In this document: positions 1 through 7,709 of the stretch, in pieces
How positions within the stretch are numbered: position 1 is the stretch's first letter
How the letters are laid out: each line of letters opens with the position of its first letter
Assembly (NCBI GenBank): GCA_963759375.1
Contig: CAVWYY010000005.1
Coordinates: forward strand, 11,658 to 75,657
DNA from: DASSUW01 sp963759375
GTDB lineage: Bacteria > Actinomycetota > Thermoleophilia > Solirubrobacterales > Solirubrobacteraceae
DNA length: 64,000 nucleotides
Direction of reading: 5' to 3'
The notes under the pieces: generated by a model
The model's database searches: none
Told to the model about the DNA's origin: nothing
The model's input: only the letters and a program-made list of their open reading frames with translations
Translations under genes and position numbers: made by a program

Positions 1-723
1 CCCGAGATCGGCGTCCATGATCCGCAGGGCGATCGCCTCGGAGATCCGCAAACCGGTCGATGCGAGCAGTTCGAACAGCGGTCGCCAATCGTCGGGATCT
101 CGGCGAGCAGTCGCGCCAGCTGCTGCCGGGTGAGGAAGCGACGCTCGTCGAACTCGTAGGCGCGACCGCGCCGGCGCCGCGGCAGCAAGATCGCCGGCGC
201 CGCTGTCGCCGAGCAGGCCGGCCCGCGCGGCGTGACGCAGGCTGGACTGCAGCGGCAGTACGGCGTTGCGCACCGAGCGATCGCAGAGCCGGTGACCGTC
301 TTCGTCGGTCAGCCGGCACAGCCAGTCGACGAAGCCGCGGGCGCGATGCTCGTCGATATCGCGCAGGCGCTCGTCGGGCTCGAAGTACGCGAGGGCGTAA
401 GTGATCAGCAGCCGCCGGTACTCACGCCGGGTGCGATCGTTGATCACGTCGTTGGCGCCGCGCCCGGCGTAATGGTCGACCCACTCCAGCGCGTAGCTGT
501 GCAGCGTCGGCCCGGCGCGCCGGCTCGTCTCCTCGGCGCTCCGCCGGATCTTGATCTCCCGCGCCTCGCAAAACGTCGCCGCAAACTCCTTGCGCTGGCG
601 GCCGTCCTGGCGGTAGACCGCCACCCAGCGCGACCCTCGCCGATAGACCCCGGGTGCGAGGTCGTCCTCAGCGCCTTGGAGTGTTGCCCTGTTGCCCTCG
701 CTGTTGCCATCCAGCGAGCACAT
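1..723 (-). pseudogene. Tyrosine site-specific integrase, N-terminal part, frameshifted and cut by the window edge
   Basis: Reading from an ATG at 723 leftwards gives a phage-type integrase N-terminus (SRWVAVYRQDGRQ), then a core-binding SAM-like domain (EYRRLLITYALAYF, CDRSVRN). A frame change near 205-215 leads to a second stretch (FDERRFLTRQQLARLLAEIP). Another near 95-100 leads to the catalytic-domain start (ELLASTGLRISEAIALR), where the R of GLRISEA is the first catalytic Arg of tyrosine recombinases. The remaining catalytic residues lie outside the window. The gene starts 53 bp from the 3' end of a tRNA-Arg gene, the usual position of an integrase beside its attachment site. The two indels could be genuine decay or sequence errors of the kind seen elsewhere here. 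The family is clear; activity is doubtful. Confidence 0.75.
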
Positions 724-774
724 CACGGCGGGCCGAAACCGCCAGTGTGCAGGCGATTCCGACCAGGTACGAAG

Positions 775-848
<74 letters not shown>

Positions 849-875
849 AGGGCGACCGCAATGCTAGCGGCCAGC

Positions 876-964
876 GGAGAGGGCGGGATTCGAACCCGCG
901 ATGGAGCTTTCCGCCCCATACTCGCTTAGCAGGCGAGTGCCTTCAGCCACTCGGCCACCTCTCC
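876..964 (-). tRNA. tRNA-Ser (anticodon GCT)
   Basis: This is an 89-nt class II tRNA on the reverse strand. The acceptor pairs GGAGAGG with CCTCTCC, the anticodon stem CTCGC/GCGAG holds loop CTGCTAA with anticodon GCT, and a long variable arm precedes the T-arm GCGGG-TTCGAAT-CCCGC. The long variable arm is typical of serine tRNAs. It lies 27 bp from tRNA-Arg in the same orientation, so the two may be co-transcribed. Confidence 0.95.
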
Positions 965-988
965 GGGTGGGGCCAGTGTAGAGGCTAA

Positions 989-2053
989 CTAGGCCACGCC
1001 TCGGCGCCCGAGACGGTCCAGCTCCTCGAGCGATTGACCGGCACCCGAGGCGACGCAGGTCAGCGGCGCGTCGGCGATCGTGACCGGCATCCCGGTCTCG
1101 CGGTGGACGCGCTCGGAGAACCCGCGGAGCAGCGCGCCGCCGCCGGCCAGGACGATCCCGTGGCGGGCGATGTCGGCCGCCAGCTCGGGCGGCGTCTCCT
1201 CGAGCGTGTCGTGGACCGAGGCCATGATGTCGGTCAGCGGCGCATCGATGGCCCGGCGGACCTCCTCGCTGCCCAGCTCGAGCTCGCGCGGCAGACCGGA
1301 CATCAGGTCGCGCCCGCGGATGCGGGTCGAGAGCTGCTCGCCGATGTCCGACGCCGTGCCGATCGCGAGCTTGATCGCCTCGGCGCTCTGCGAGCCGATC
1401 GCCATCCGGTGCTCGAGGCGGATGTAGTTGGTGATCGCGTCGTCGAGGTCGTAGCCGCCGACCCGCAGCGAGCGGGAGACGACGATGCCGCCGAGCGAGA
1501 TCACCGCGACCTCGGAGGTGCCGCCACCGACGTCGACGACCATGCGACCGACCGGCTCGGCGATCGGCAGGCCGGCGCCGATCGCGGCGGCGAGCGACTC
1601 CTCGATCAGGTGCACCTCGCGCGCGCCGGCGGACAGGGACGCCTCCTCGACCGCGCGCCGCTCGACGTCGGTCACGCCTGACGGCGCGCACATGACCAGA
1701 CGCGGCCGGGAGAACCGGCTCTGCAGCACCTTGTCGACGAACTGGCGGAGCATCGCCTCGGTGACCTCGAAGTCGGCGATCACGCCGTGGCGGAGCGGCC
1801 GGTCGGCGGAGATCGTTGCGGGCGTGCGGCCGATCATCAGCTGGGCGTCGGCGCCGACCGCATGCACCTCGCCGGTGCGCTGGTCGATCGCCACCACGGA
1901 CGGCTCCGAGAGCACGATCCCGCGCCCGCGCACGTAGACGACCGTATTCGCCGTGCCGAGGTCGATCGCCATGTCGCCGACCCCGCGGAGCGACGACAGC
2001 GACCACCGTCGGCGCCGGGAGTGCGACCGGAAGACTCCCCGTCGTGAGCTCAT
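989..2053 (-). CDS. mreB: Rod shape-determining protein MreB (actin-like ATPase)
   Basis: MreB polymerises under the membrane and guides lateral wall synthesis. The roughly 355-residue protein has the actin-fold phosphate-1 motif DLGTANT near residue 38, phosphate-2 VVDVGGGTSEVAVISLGG near 175, and the adenosine motif LAGGGALLRGF near 305, in the family order and at about the usual length (340-350). The start is uncertain. ATG at 2053 gives a basic N-terminal extension, a longer ATG at 2080 is also open, and the conserved core begins at MAIDLGTAN (Met codon near 1972). It is divergent from the LysE-type exporter at 2100, so the 46-bp gap should hold both promoters. No mreC or mreD lies next to it here. 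Identity is confident. Confidence 0.9.
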   Translation of the reverse strand: MSSRRGVFRSHSRRRRWSLSSLRGVGDMAIDLGTANTVVYVRGRGIVLSEPSVVAIDQRTGEVHAVGADAQLMIGRTPATISADRPLRHGVIADFEVTEAMLRQFVDKVLQSRFSRPRLVMCAPSGVTDVERRAVEEASLSAGAREVHLIEESLAAAIGAGLPIAEPVGRMVVDVGGGTSEVAVISLGGIVVSRSLRVGGYDLDDAITNYIRLEHRMAIGSQSAEAIKLAIGTASDIGEQLSTRIRGRDLMSGLPRELELGSEEVRRAIDAPLTDIMASVHDTLEETPPELAADIARHGIVLAGGGALLRGFSERVHRETGMPVTIADAPLTCVASGAGQSLEELDRLGRRGVA

Positions 2054-2099
2054 TCCCCGCACCAGGGAAGCACACGGCACGCATGTAACGTGTGCCTCG

Positions 2100-2741
2100 A
2101 TGCCGGACGCAACGACCTTTGCACTGTTCGCGGCGGCCTGTGTGGCCTTCCTGGTGATCCCCGGGCCGTCGGTCTTCTACATCGTTACGCGCAGCCTCGT
2201 GCAGGGCCGGCGGGCTGGCCTGACGTCGATGCTCGGCGTCCAGGCCGGCGGGCTCGTACACGTCGTGGCGGCCGCTTTCGGCGTCTCGGCGCTGATCGCG
2301 TCCTCGGCCGCCGCGTTCACGGTCGTCAAGTACGCGGGTGCCGTGTACCTGGTGTTCCTCGGGGTGCGCAAGCTGCTCGCCCGGGGCGGCGATGACGAGC
2401 TCGAGGAGCTGCCGCGCGGCTCGACCTCGGGCCGCCACCTGTTCTCGCACGGCGTGATCGTGAACGTGCTCAACCCGAAGACCGCGCTCTTCTTCCTCGC
2501 GTTCCTGCCGCAGTTCGTGGACCCGGGCGCGCCGGTCGCGCCGCAGATGCTGGTGCTGGGCGTGATGCTCGTCTGCATCGGCACCCTCAGCGACGGCACG
2601 TACGCGCTGCTCGCCGCAGGCGCCGGGAACCGGCTGCGCAGCGCCACCGCCGTGCGCCGCCGGCTGGACCGGATCAGCGGCGGCGTGTTCGTGGGCCTCG
2701 GCGTGTTCGCCGCGCTCGCGGGCGAGCCGCGGCAGTCCTAG
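2100..2741 (+). CDS. LysE/RhtB family amino-acid exporter
   Basis: This is a 213-residue integral membrane protein of the LysE superfamily, which exports amino acids or related metabolites by proton exchange. It begins with the family motif FLVIPGPSVFYIVTRSL in the first membrane segment. GxQxG-like (GVQAGGLVHV) and KYAGAVYLVFLGVRKL motifs follow, and NVLNPKTALFFLAFLPQFV in the fourth segment is the best family signature. About six hydrophobic segments are visible. An open frame extends upstream to 1953, but ATG at 2100 starts exactly at the conserved N-terminus. Substrate cannot be told from sequence. It ends 15 bp before the tRNA-Ser gene. Confidence 0.85.
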   Translation: MPDATTFALFAAACVAFLVIPGPSVFYIVTRSLVQGRRAGLTSMLGVQAGGLVHVVAAAFGVSALIASSAAAFTVVKYAGAVYLVFLGVRKLLARGGDDELEELPRGSTSGRHLFSHGVIVNVLNPKTALFFLAFLPQFVDPGAPVAPQMLVLGVMLVCIGTLSDGTYALLAAGAGNRLRSATAVRRRLDRISGGVFVGLGVFAALAGEPRQS

Positions 2742-2756
2742 GATGAGCCGCGCCCC

Positions 2757-2843
2757 GGAGGGGTGGCAGAGCGGTCGAATGCACCGGTCTTGAAAACCGG
2801 AGTCCGTTCACGCGGACCGCGGGTTCGAATCCCGCCCCCTCCG
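2757..2843 (+). tRNA. tRNA-Ser (anticodon TGA)
   Basis: This is an 87-nt class II tRNA. The acceptor pairs GGAGGGG with CCCCTCC, the anticodon loop is CTTGAAA (anticodon TGA), the variable arm is long (GTCCG/CGGAC) and the T-arm is GCGGG-TTCGAAT-CCCGC. CCA is not encoded. The 3' 57 nt, from the anticodon stem onward, are duplicated exactly 2846 bp downstream, marking this gene as an integration site that was restored on insertion. Confidence 0.95.
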
Positions 2844-2844
2844 C
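2787..2844 (+). repeat. Left direct repeat (attL-like) within tRNA-Ser
   Basis: These 58 bases run from the anticodon stem of tRNA-Ser to one base past its 3' end. They are identical to 5633-5690. A perfect tRNA 3'-end duplication of this length is the classic footprint of tyrosine-integrase insertion. Confidence 0.88.
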
Positions 2845-3302
2845 CTCAGGCCCGGCGCAGAGCCAAAAGCCGCCACTCCAAGCTCGGTGTCGGAGACGCC
2901 GACGAGGTCCTCCATGACCCGACTGGGTCAAGTCAGGTAACGGGTTCAGGAGGGACGGGCACCGCGTTCGCGCATCAGCCGCCCCACGCGCAGCGCCTGC
3001 TTGCGGATCCTGTGCGCCTTGCGCTTCGCCGCGGTCGTCTGCGTGCGCCAGGCGGACTCCCGTGCGGCCTGCCGACCGCCGGGTAGCGACAGTTACACGG
3101 TGGACGACGAGAGCAGGTAGGCGAGGCAATCGGCCGGGGGCGAGTTGCGCATCTGTTGCACGCCCGGCAAACCGAGCTTTCATGGCCCGCCCGGCGGTTA
3201 GGCTGGCCCGACGGAAAGGGTTCGGGATTCAGCGGGTGTCTCCCGGACCGGCCGCAGGCAACGATGACCTGCGGTGGCAGGGCCACCACGAAGGGGGTCA
3301 TG
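2845..3302. other. Gene-poor left end of the island
   Basis: I find no convincing gene in these 458 bp. On the minus strand there is a start-less open stretch ending near 2957, rich in Lys and Arg (TTAAKRKAHRIRKQALRVG), which could be the C-terminus of a basic DNA-binding protein. Nothing upstream of it supports a complete gene. A GGTG-rich segment near 3270-3300 precedes the lipoprotein start. Confidence 0.4.
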
Positions 3303-3692
3303 ATGACCCGCCGGACAGTAGTGGCGCTGGTAGTAGGGACGCTGATCGGAACCGCCGTTGCGGTCGGCTGCGGAGATGACCCGTCCGACAGGGCGGCGAA
3401 GGGGTCCACCGACCCCGTGGTTCAGACCGAGCCGTCCGGAGCGCAGTACTACAGCCCGGACGCGGCTGACCGCAACAACGCGGCCAAGCTCACGACGTCG
3501 GCCGACCAGTTCGCCGGATACCCAGACGGCCACCCCATCGCATCCTCCGGCGTGGCCGGTATCGCGTTCGAGAAGGGCGACGACGGCACCGGTGTCCGGG
3601 TGCCGACCGTCGAGGACGGCGTGGGCGCGCATGACGACCACGCCAACCAGTGCCGCGGCGGGCTGAATCGCCGCTGCGACCCGACGCCGTAG
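3303..3692 (+). CDS. Small secreted lipoprotein of unknown function
   Basis: The 129-residue product begins with a basic N-terminus (MTRRT), a hydrophobic stretch (VVALVVGTLIGTAVAV) and a lipobox-like AVGC at about residues 18-21, predicting a lipid-anchored extracytoplasmic protein. The mature part is polar, Asp/Gly-rich and apparently soluble, with one Cys pair region near the C-terminus (NQCRGGLNRRCDPTP). I do not recognise a domain. ATG at 3300 or 3303 fits the signal peptide; longer upstream starts would bury it. A GC-rich hairpin 10 bp after the stop looks like a terminator. It lies inside the tRNA-Ser island, so it is probably acquired. Confidence 0.6.
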   Translation: MTRRTVVALVVGTLIGTAVAVGCGDDPSDRAAKGSTDPVVQTEPSGAQYYSPDAADRNNAAKLTTSADQFAGYPDGHPIASSGVAGIAFEKGDDGTGVRVPTVEDGVGAHDDHANQCRGGLNRRCDPTP

Positions 3693-3701
3693 GGACAACG
3701 G

Positions 3702-3730
3702 GCCGGGGGGCGCTTTGGGCGCGCCCCGGC
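3702..3730 (+). terminator. GC-rich hairpin after the lipoprotein gene
   Basis: The arms GCCGGGGGGCGC (3702-3713) and GCGCGCCCCGGC (3719-3730) pair with one mismatch across a 5-nt loop. There is no clear T-run, as is usual in high-GC actinobacteria. Its position just downstream of the stop at 3692 supports a terminator role. Confidence 0.55.
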
Positions 3731-3768
3731 TCTCCACCACAACAGCCCAAGGGAAGGTCGGCGCACAT

Positions 3769-4204
3769 GAAGGGCACGGTCAAGGTCCTCAACCAGGCCC
3801 TTCACGAGCACCGGCGAACTCGGCGGACCCAGACGCACGCCCATCTCACGCGCACAGCCCGGACAGATGACCTCGCCGTGCCGGCGGATGTACAGGCCGC
3901 CCAGGCGTGCGCTCGTATCGCCGGGATCCGCCTGCGGCCACCCCGGTCGTGGAGGCTCGCCGCGCCAGCGTCCGCCGCGCCTGCCGCGCTCCGAGGCGGT
4001 CGGGCAGGGCCCGTGGGCACGAAGCTCGATCGGCGCGGTGTGCTGCTGCTCCTGCCTCGAACCAACGGCGGGCCAGGAGCGATCTGGACGCACACGTTCG
4101 GGGGGCGGATACTGAGCGGCGATGTCGTCAGCTGTACCCCCGAGGGGTCGGCGGCCGCGGGCTACGGGCTACGAGGGCGTGAACGCTACAAGCCCCGCCA
4201 CTGA
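3769..4204 (+). CDS. Doubtful hypothetical ORF in the island
   Basis: An ATG at 3769 is preceded by AAGGGAAGG at about 10 bp, a plausible ribosome binding site, and the frame stays open for 144 codons. The start (MKGTVKVLNQALHEHRR) looks protein-like. The rest is Arg/Ala/Pro-rich with no recognisable domain, and may be GC-driven open frame. The opposite strand has a competing frame with a CPGC motif near 3850, also unconvincing. I list it because of the binding site and because nothing else occupies the stretch. It ends 20 bp before the next gene. Confidence 0.3.
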
Positions 4205-4224
4205 CGACCAGCGAGAGGAGCGAG

Positions 4225-4536
4225 ATGAGGTCAGTTCACTTTCGGGTTGACGACGACGTCTACATGCGAATTCAGGAGGAAGCGGAGGAGCAGGACCTCT
4301 CCATTGCCGCCTTCGCGCGTGTGGCAACGATCGCCCGGGCGCTTCTCTGGGGCGTTCGCCGGGGGGCACCGTGGGCTGATGTCGAGGCGTGGGGAGAGGC
4401 GCTGGACATCATCCAGGAGGTCGAGCACCGCGATATTGCCGCCCGAGCGAAGTTGGCTACAGACCGGCGGACGAGCACCACCTTTCGGGAGAAGCTGGAG
4501 CGTGAGCGCAGCACGACAGCAAGGGATCGGGAGTGA
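4225..4536 (+). CDS. Ribbon-helix-helix-like small protein
   Basis: The 103-residue protein starts with VHFRVDDDVYMRIQEEAEEQ and then LSIAAFARVATIARALLWG. This matches the strand-helix-helix pattern of Arc/CopG/MetJ-type DNA-binding domains (beta strand residues 3-8, helices about 10-22 and 26-42). The C-terminal half is charged and helical. GAGAGGAGCG lies 5-10 bp before the ATG, a good binding site. Such proteins often repress antitoxin or element-maintenance operons, but no toxin gene follows. Assignment rests on the domain pattern only. Confidence 0.6.
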   Translation: MRSVHFRVDDDVYMRIQEEAEEQDLSIAAFARVATIARALLWGVRRGAPWADVEAWGEALDIIQEVEHRDIAARAKLATDRRTSTTFREKLERERSTTARDRE

Positions 4537-4662
4537 CTGAGCGAACGAGGGCACTCGCTGGCCGACCAGTGCCGCCTTCACCTCGCGTCGGACATCACCG
4601 ACACGCCAAATCGAAACAGCAAGCCTGAAAGCGGCAGGGCCGGGGCACGGAGTTCGTCACAC

Positions 4663-4773
4663 GTGCTCGCCGACGTGAAGGTGCTCAAGCTCGGGTCGGC
4701 GGTCGTAGTCCCGGTCGTCGAGCTTGAGGCGTGGATCGGCCGCGAGGCTCGCTGGCGGGTGCCCGATGAGTGA
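4663..4773 (+). pseudogene. Remnant of an excisionase-like (HTH_17/MerR-type) protein
   Basis: The last 36 codons of this open stretch read VKVLKLGSAVVVPVVELEAWI and then a short polar tail. This strongly resembles the C-terminal half of the small excisionase/HTH_17 domain (typically xRxGRRVLVPxxALExWL). No matching helix-turn-helix lies upstream in the same frame, so the N-terminal half is missing or shifted. Its presence inside a tRNA-bounded island supports the island's origin as an integrative element. The rest of 4537-4862 shows nothing else I can support. Confidence 0.45.
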
Positions 4774-4862
4774 TCGAGACCGTCGCGGGACTGGTTTTAA
4801 CGACCAAAGGCTCGGCGCGAGCCGGGCCTTGGTCGTCTTGTCGGTCCTACCTCCTGCGGGGT

Positions 4863-5438
4863 CTACTTGCCCTGCGTGGAGTTGAGCGGCATCCCAGCGC
4901 ACGCCTGCGCCGCGACCTTGCCGCCGCCCTGCGCCTTGACGAACTGGCCGTGGTTCTTCACGGACTCAGTGCCAGGGGTGGTCGTCGCTGCGTGATGTCC
5001 GGCGTCGTGATCTTCATCTGGATGGTCGTTGGCCGCCCAGGTGGCCTCGACGTCAACTCATCGACGTTGTACGGCAGCGTCCGTCACCTTGAACGTCGCG
5101 CCACCACCGACGGGAACGGTGTCGAAGCTGATGAGCGAGCGTGTCGGCGTTGAACTTGCCGGTGACCGTCTCGGCCCAGGCGAACGCGCCGCCGTTGTCC
5201 GTCGTGTTGCTGGTGCCGCTGAACGTGTTGTCGGCCTTGACGATGACCGTGAAGTCGTGCTTCCACACGTTGTCGAACTGGTAGGTCGTGTCCTTCGGCT
5301 GGAGGGCCGTGAACGTCGCGGTCGTGACCGTGGTGCTGGTCGGGACCGACGCCTCACAGCGCGGCACGTCCGCCGAAGCGGCGGCAGGCACTGCGGCGGG
5401 CATGGCGACGGCCATGCCAGCATGATGAGCTTACGCAT
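4863..5438 (-). pseudogene. Secreted protein of unknown function, frameshifted
   Basis: Three frames must be joined. ATG at 5438 begins a signal-like start (MRKLIMLAW). A second frame gives ATFTALQPKDTTYQFDNVWKHDFTV and NTFSGTSNTT. A third gives SFDTVPVGGGATFKVTDAAV. After a further shift near 5060 comes a His/Asp-rich linker and the tail VKNHGQFVKAQ...CAGMPLNSTQGK ending at 4863. Conserved-looking sequence in each piece suggests a once intact protein of about 190 residues with a beta-rich secreted domain. I recognise the tail style from secreted actinobacterial hypothetical proteins but can assign no function. Decay inside an island and sequence error are both possible. Confidence 0.5.
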
Positions 5439-5632
5439 TTGCGTGTTGCTTTCGTTGGGCGTGCCGACGTTATTGGCGGCACGCCAACAAAGACACCCGT
5501 GGCGAAGGGTCGTTACGCGCGCAGCCGAGAATGCGGGGAATTACGGGTGCGGTTACGGGCAACTACGGGAGATCCGTCCACGTCGCGCGTGACCGAGACC
5601 ACCGGCGACGATGACGTGGTCGACGCCGACGT

Positions 5633-5690
5633 GTCTTGAAAACCGGAGTCCGTTCACGCGGACCGCGGGTTCGAATCCCGCCCCCTCCGC
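5633..5690 (+). repeat. Right direct repeat (attR-like), tRNA-Ser 3' duplicate
   Basis: These bases are identical to 2787-2844, from the anticodon stem of tRNA-Ser to one base after its end. The upstream half of the tRNA is absent here, so this copy is not a functional tRNA. The stop codon of the CDF transporter gene follows immediately at 5691-5693, so the element sits precisely at that gene's end. Confidence 0.88.
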
Positions 5691-6401
5691 TCAGCGGCAG
5701 CAGTCGTCGTCGCAGCGCTCGGCGGAGAAGCCGTCCAGCGGGGACGCCACGCAACAGCCGTCGCCCCGCCACGCGTCGACGCCCTCCTTGACGGCGACGG
5801 CCGCGATGAGCAGGCCGACGACGGGGTCGAGCCACCAGGCGCCGACGATCGCGTTGCCGGCGAGGCCGACGAGCAGCGCGCCGGCCAGGTAGGCGCACAG
5901 CACGTTCTGCCGGCCCTCGCCCTTGGTGGCGGCGGAGCCGATCTGCTCGGCGATCCGCTGCTTGGCCACGCCGAGCAGGGGCATCGTGATCAGGCTCCAC
6001 ACCGCCAGGCACATGCCGAGCGCGCTCACATCGGGATGCTCGCCGCCGGCCAGCGCCCGGATCGACTCGAAGCCCACGTACGGCGCGAGAATGAAGAACT
6101 GGATCGCCACGAGCTTCTGGGCGCGCTGCTCGGCGGCCTCCGACATGACCCGCGAGCCGGTGAACCGCCAGATGATGATCACGCTCGCGAAGCCCTCGAC
6201 CGCCGAGTCCAGGCCAAAGCCGACGAGCGCGATCGAACCCGCCATCACGCCGGCGACGATCGCCACGATCCCCTCGACGCTCATCGCCCCCAGCGACAGC
6301 CAGGACAGCAGCCGCACGCGGCCGGCCAGCTCGCGGTAGCGCTCGGGCGAGACCGCGGCCTGCGGCGCCGGGGCGAGCGCGAGCTCGACCGGTGCGCTCA
6401 C
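5691..6401 (-). CDS. Cation diffusion facilitator family metal efflux protein
   Basis: This is a proton-driven exporter of divalent metals (Zn, Cd or similar) in the cytoplasmic membrane. The 236-residue protein shows five to six hydrophobic segments. The motif GFGLDSAVEGFASVIIIWRF in the second segment carries the metal-site Asp of CDF proteins (usually HxxxD/DxxxD), and WWLDPVVGLLIAAVAVKEG in the fifth carries the second Asp. The usual cytoplasmic C-terminal domain is missing and is replaced by a short Cys-rich tail (GDGCCVASPLDG..CDDDCCR) that may bind metal. It overlaps the upstream ArsR gene by 4 bp, so the two form one operon. Its stop codon abuts the attR-like repeat. Confidence 0.85.
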   Translation of the reverse strand: MSAPVELALAPAPQAAVSPERYRELAGRVRLLSWLSLGAMSVEGIVAIVAGVMAGSIALVGFGLDSAVEGFASVIIIWRFTGSRVMSEAAEQRAQKLVAIQFFILAPYVGFESIRALAGGEHPDVSALGMCLAVWSLITMPLLGVAKQRIAEQIGSAATKGEGRQNVLCAYLAGALLVGLAGNAIVGAWWLDPVVGLLIAAVAVKEGVDAWRGDGCCVASPLDGFSAERCDDDCCR

Positions 6402-6760
6402 GACCGCGCGCCCTCCCGCGGCGCGACGGCGTCAAGCAGCGACCGCCCGCGCTCGGTGAGCTCGTACAGCACCATCTTGCCGTCGCGCCGGGACACGGCG
6501 AGCCCGCCGCCGCGCAGCGCACGGACGTGATGGGACACGAGCTTCTCGTCGCGGCCCACGATCCACGCCAGATCGCAGACGCAGGCGACGCCGCACTCGG
6601 CCAGCGCGACCGCCACGGCCAGCCGTGTCGGATCCGACAACGCTCTCGCGCCGGCGGCCCATGCCTCGAGCGTGGGCACGTCAGGCAGCCGGCCGCGCGC
6701 CGCCTCAGCCTTCGGGAGGTCCAGACACAGCAGGTCGCAACGGTCGGGCTCGCTCGCCAT
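6398..6760 (-). CDS. ArsR/SmtB family metal-sensing repressor
   Basis: The 120-residue winged-helix regulator has DPTRLAVAVALAE (helix 2-3), CVCDLAWIVGRDEKLVSHHVRALR (recognition helix with CxC at its start) and the wing RRDGKMVLYEL. An N-terminal CDLLCLDLP adds two cysteines. This layout resembles the CadC/CmtR group, which senses Cd/Pb/Zn through thiolates and releases DNA when metal binds. It is the first gene of a two-gene operon with the CDF exporter, a classic metal-resistance arrangement. A palindromic site at 6780-6793 is a candidate operator. Which metal is sensed is not proven. Confidence 0.85.
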   Translation of the reverse strand: MASEPDRCDLLCLDLPKAEAARGRLPDVPTLEAWAAGARALSDPTRLAVAVALAECGVACVCDLAWIVGRDEKLVSHHVRALRGGGLAVSRRDGKMVLYELTERGRSLLDAVAPREGARS

Positions 6761-7616
6761 ACCCGCAGCCTATGTCATTCGTACGTTCGTACGGATATAG
6801 GGGCTTGCTCACCGCCGCCCGCGCGGGCCTCGAGCCGCGCGACGCCTCGACCACGTAGCGCGCCGCGATCGCGCAGGCGATGAGCCCGAGCAGCCGGCGC
6901 AGCGACGCCTCGGGCACGCGCGACTGCAACCGCGCGCCGAGGTAGCTCCCCAGCGCGCCTCCGGCGCCGATCCACAGGCCGAGGATCCAGTCGGGCGCGA
7001 CGGGGCCTGCGTGCGTGATCTCCAGCGCCTGGAAGGCTCCCACGCCCACGACGGAGGTGAGGAACGTCGCGGCCAGCGTTGCCGGCGCGACCTCGTACGC
7101 GGTGAACCCCGCCGCGAGCAGGAGGGGCGCGAGCAGTGATCCGCCGCCGATGCCGTAGATGCCGCCCACGGTCCCGACGAGGAGCGCGAGCGCGCCGATC
7201 AGCCGCCGCCCGCCGGCGGACGGCCGCGGCCTCCGGCGCGGGACGCGCTGCGCTCCAAGCAGCAGCCACAGCCCGAGCGGCAACAGGACCGCCGCCGCCA
7301 CGAACATGAACGCGTCCGAGCCTGAGAGCCACTCGACGCGGATGAACGCGCCCGCGACCACGCCCGGAAGCGTCCCGATGACGAGCAGTCGGGCGAGCGG
7401 CCCGAACAGGCGTCCCTCCTGCCAGAACCGGAGCAGCCCGCCGGGAGTCGCCAGCACGTTGAACAGCAGGTTGGTCGGCGTCACCGCAGGGCTCGGCACG
7501 TGCAGCAGACTCACCTGGACCGGCAGCAGCAACACTGCTCCGGACACCCCCGCGGGCGTGGTGATGAGCGCGAGCACGAACGCACACAGCGCGCCGACGG
7601 GCCACTCCCAGGGCAC
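6705..7616 (-). CDS. TauE/SafE family membrane permease
   Basis: This putative anion exporter of about 300 residues has eight or so hydrophobic segments in two halves. The paired family motifs TPAGVSGAVLLLPVQV and VGTVGGIYGIGGGSLLAPLLLAAGF are both visible. Substrates in the family include sulfite and sulfoacetate; none can be chosen here. The start is GTG at 7616. The end is odd. After a normal C-terminus (near ARYVVEASRG) the frame runs on through the arsR promoter region and stops 56 bp inside arsR, adding about 38 residues partly encoded by operator DNA. A lost stop or small indel may explain this. Confidence 0.8.
   Translation of the reverse strand: MPWEWPVGALCAFVLALITTPAGVSGAVLLLPVQVSLLHVPSPAVTPTNLLFNVLATPGGLLRFWQEGRLFGPLARLLVIGTLPGVVAGAFIRVEWLSGSDAFMFVAAAVLLPLGLWLLLGAQRVPRRRPRPSAGGRRLIGALALLVGTVGGIYGIGGGSLLAPLLLAAGFTAYEVAPATLAATFLTSVVGVGAFQALEITHAGPVAPDWILGLWIGAGGALGSYLGARLQSRVPEASLRRLLGLIACAIAARYVVEASRGSRPARAAVSKPLYPYERTNDIGCGYGERARPLRPAVSGPPEG
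6780..6793. promoter_or_regulatory. Candidate ArsR-type operator upstream of arsR
   Basis: CGTACGTTCGTACG is a perfect CGTACG-TT-CGTACG dyad 20 bp before the arsR start codon, next to AT-rich GATATAG that could be part of a -10 region. A short dyad at this position suits autoregulation by the metal sensor. The assignment is by position and symmetry only. Confidence 0.5.
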
Positions 7617-7709
7617 CGTCCGGACAATAAAGACTAGGGGTTTCCACTATTTCGTAGATGTCGTGATGCACGTACGGTGAGCAAGCCCCCAACAAAGGAA
7701 TCCCTCCCC

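Larger units (their letters stand above)
2845..5690. mobile_element. 2.85-kb integrated island at tRNA-Ser(TGA), no intact integrase
   Basis: The segment lies between the two exact 58-bp copies of the tRNA-Ser 3' part. It holds a small lipoprotein, a doubtful ORF, a ribbon-helix-helix-like protein, an excisionase-like tail and a frameshifted secreted protein. It has no recognisable integrase, transposase or replication gene. It therefore looks like a decayed or non-autonomous integrative element, or the stub of a larger one after internal deletion. Coding density is far lower than in the flanks. The integrase fragment at 1-723 belongs to a different tRNA locus. Confidence 0.7.

Noticed and set aside
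864..2450. A 528-codon minus-strand open frame across both tRNA-region and mreB
   Set aside because: It is Arg-rich shadow translation overlapping mreB and tRNA-Ser in another frame, with no domain; high GC makes long chance frames common.
2845..3180. Minus-strand basic ORF as an island integrase C-terminus
   Set aside because: No catalytic HxxR or Tyr motif could be found in any frame, and the open stretch lacks a start.
5633..5690. A second tRNA-Ser gene
   Set aside because: Only the 3' part from the anticodon stem onward is present; acceptor 5' strand and D-arm are missing, so it is an att duplicate.
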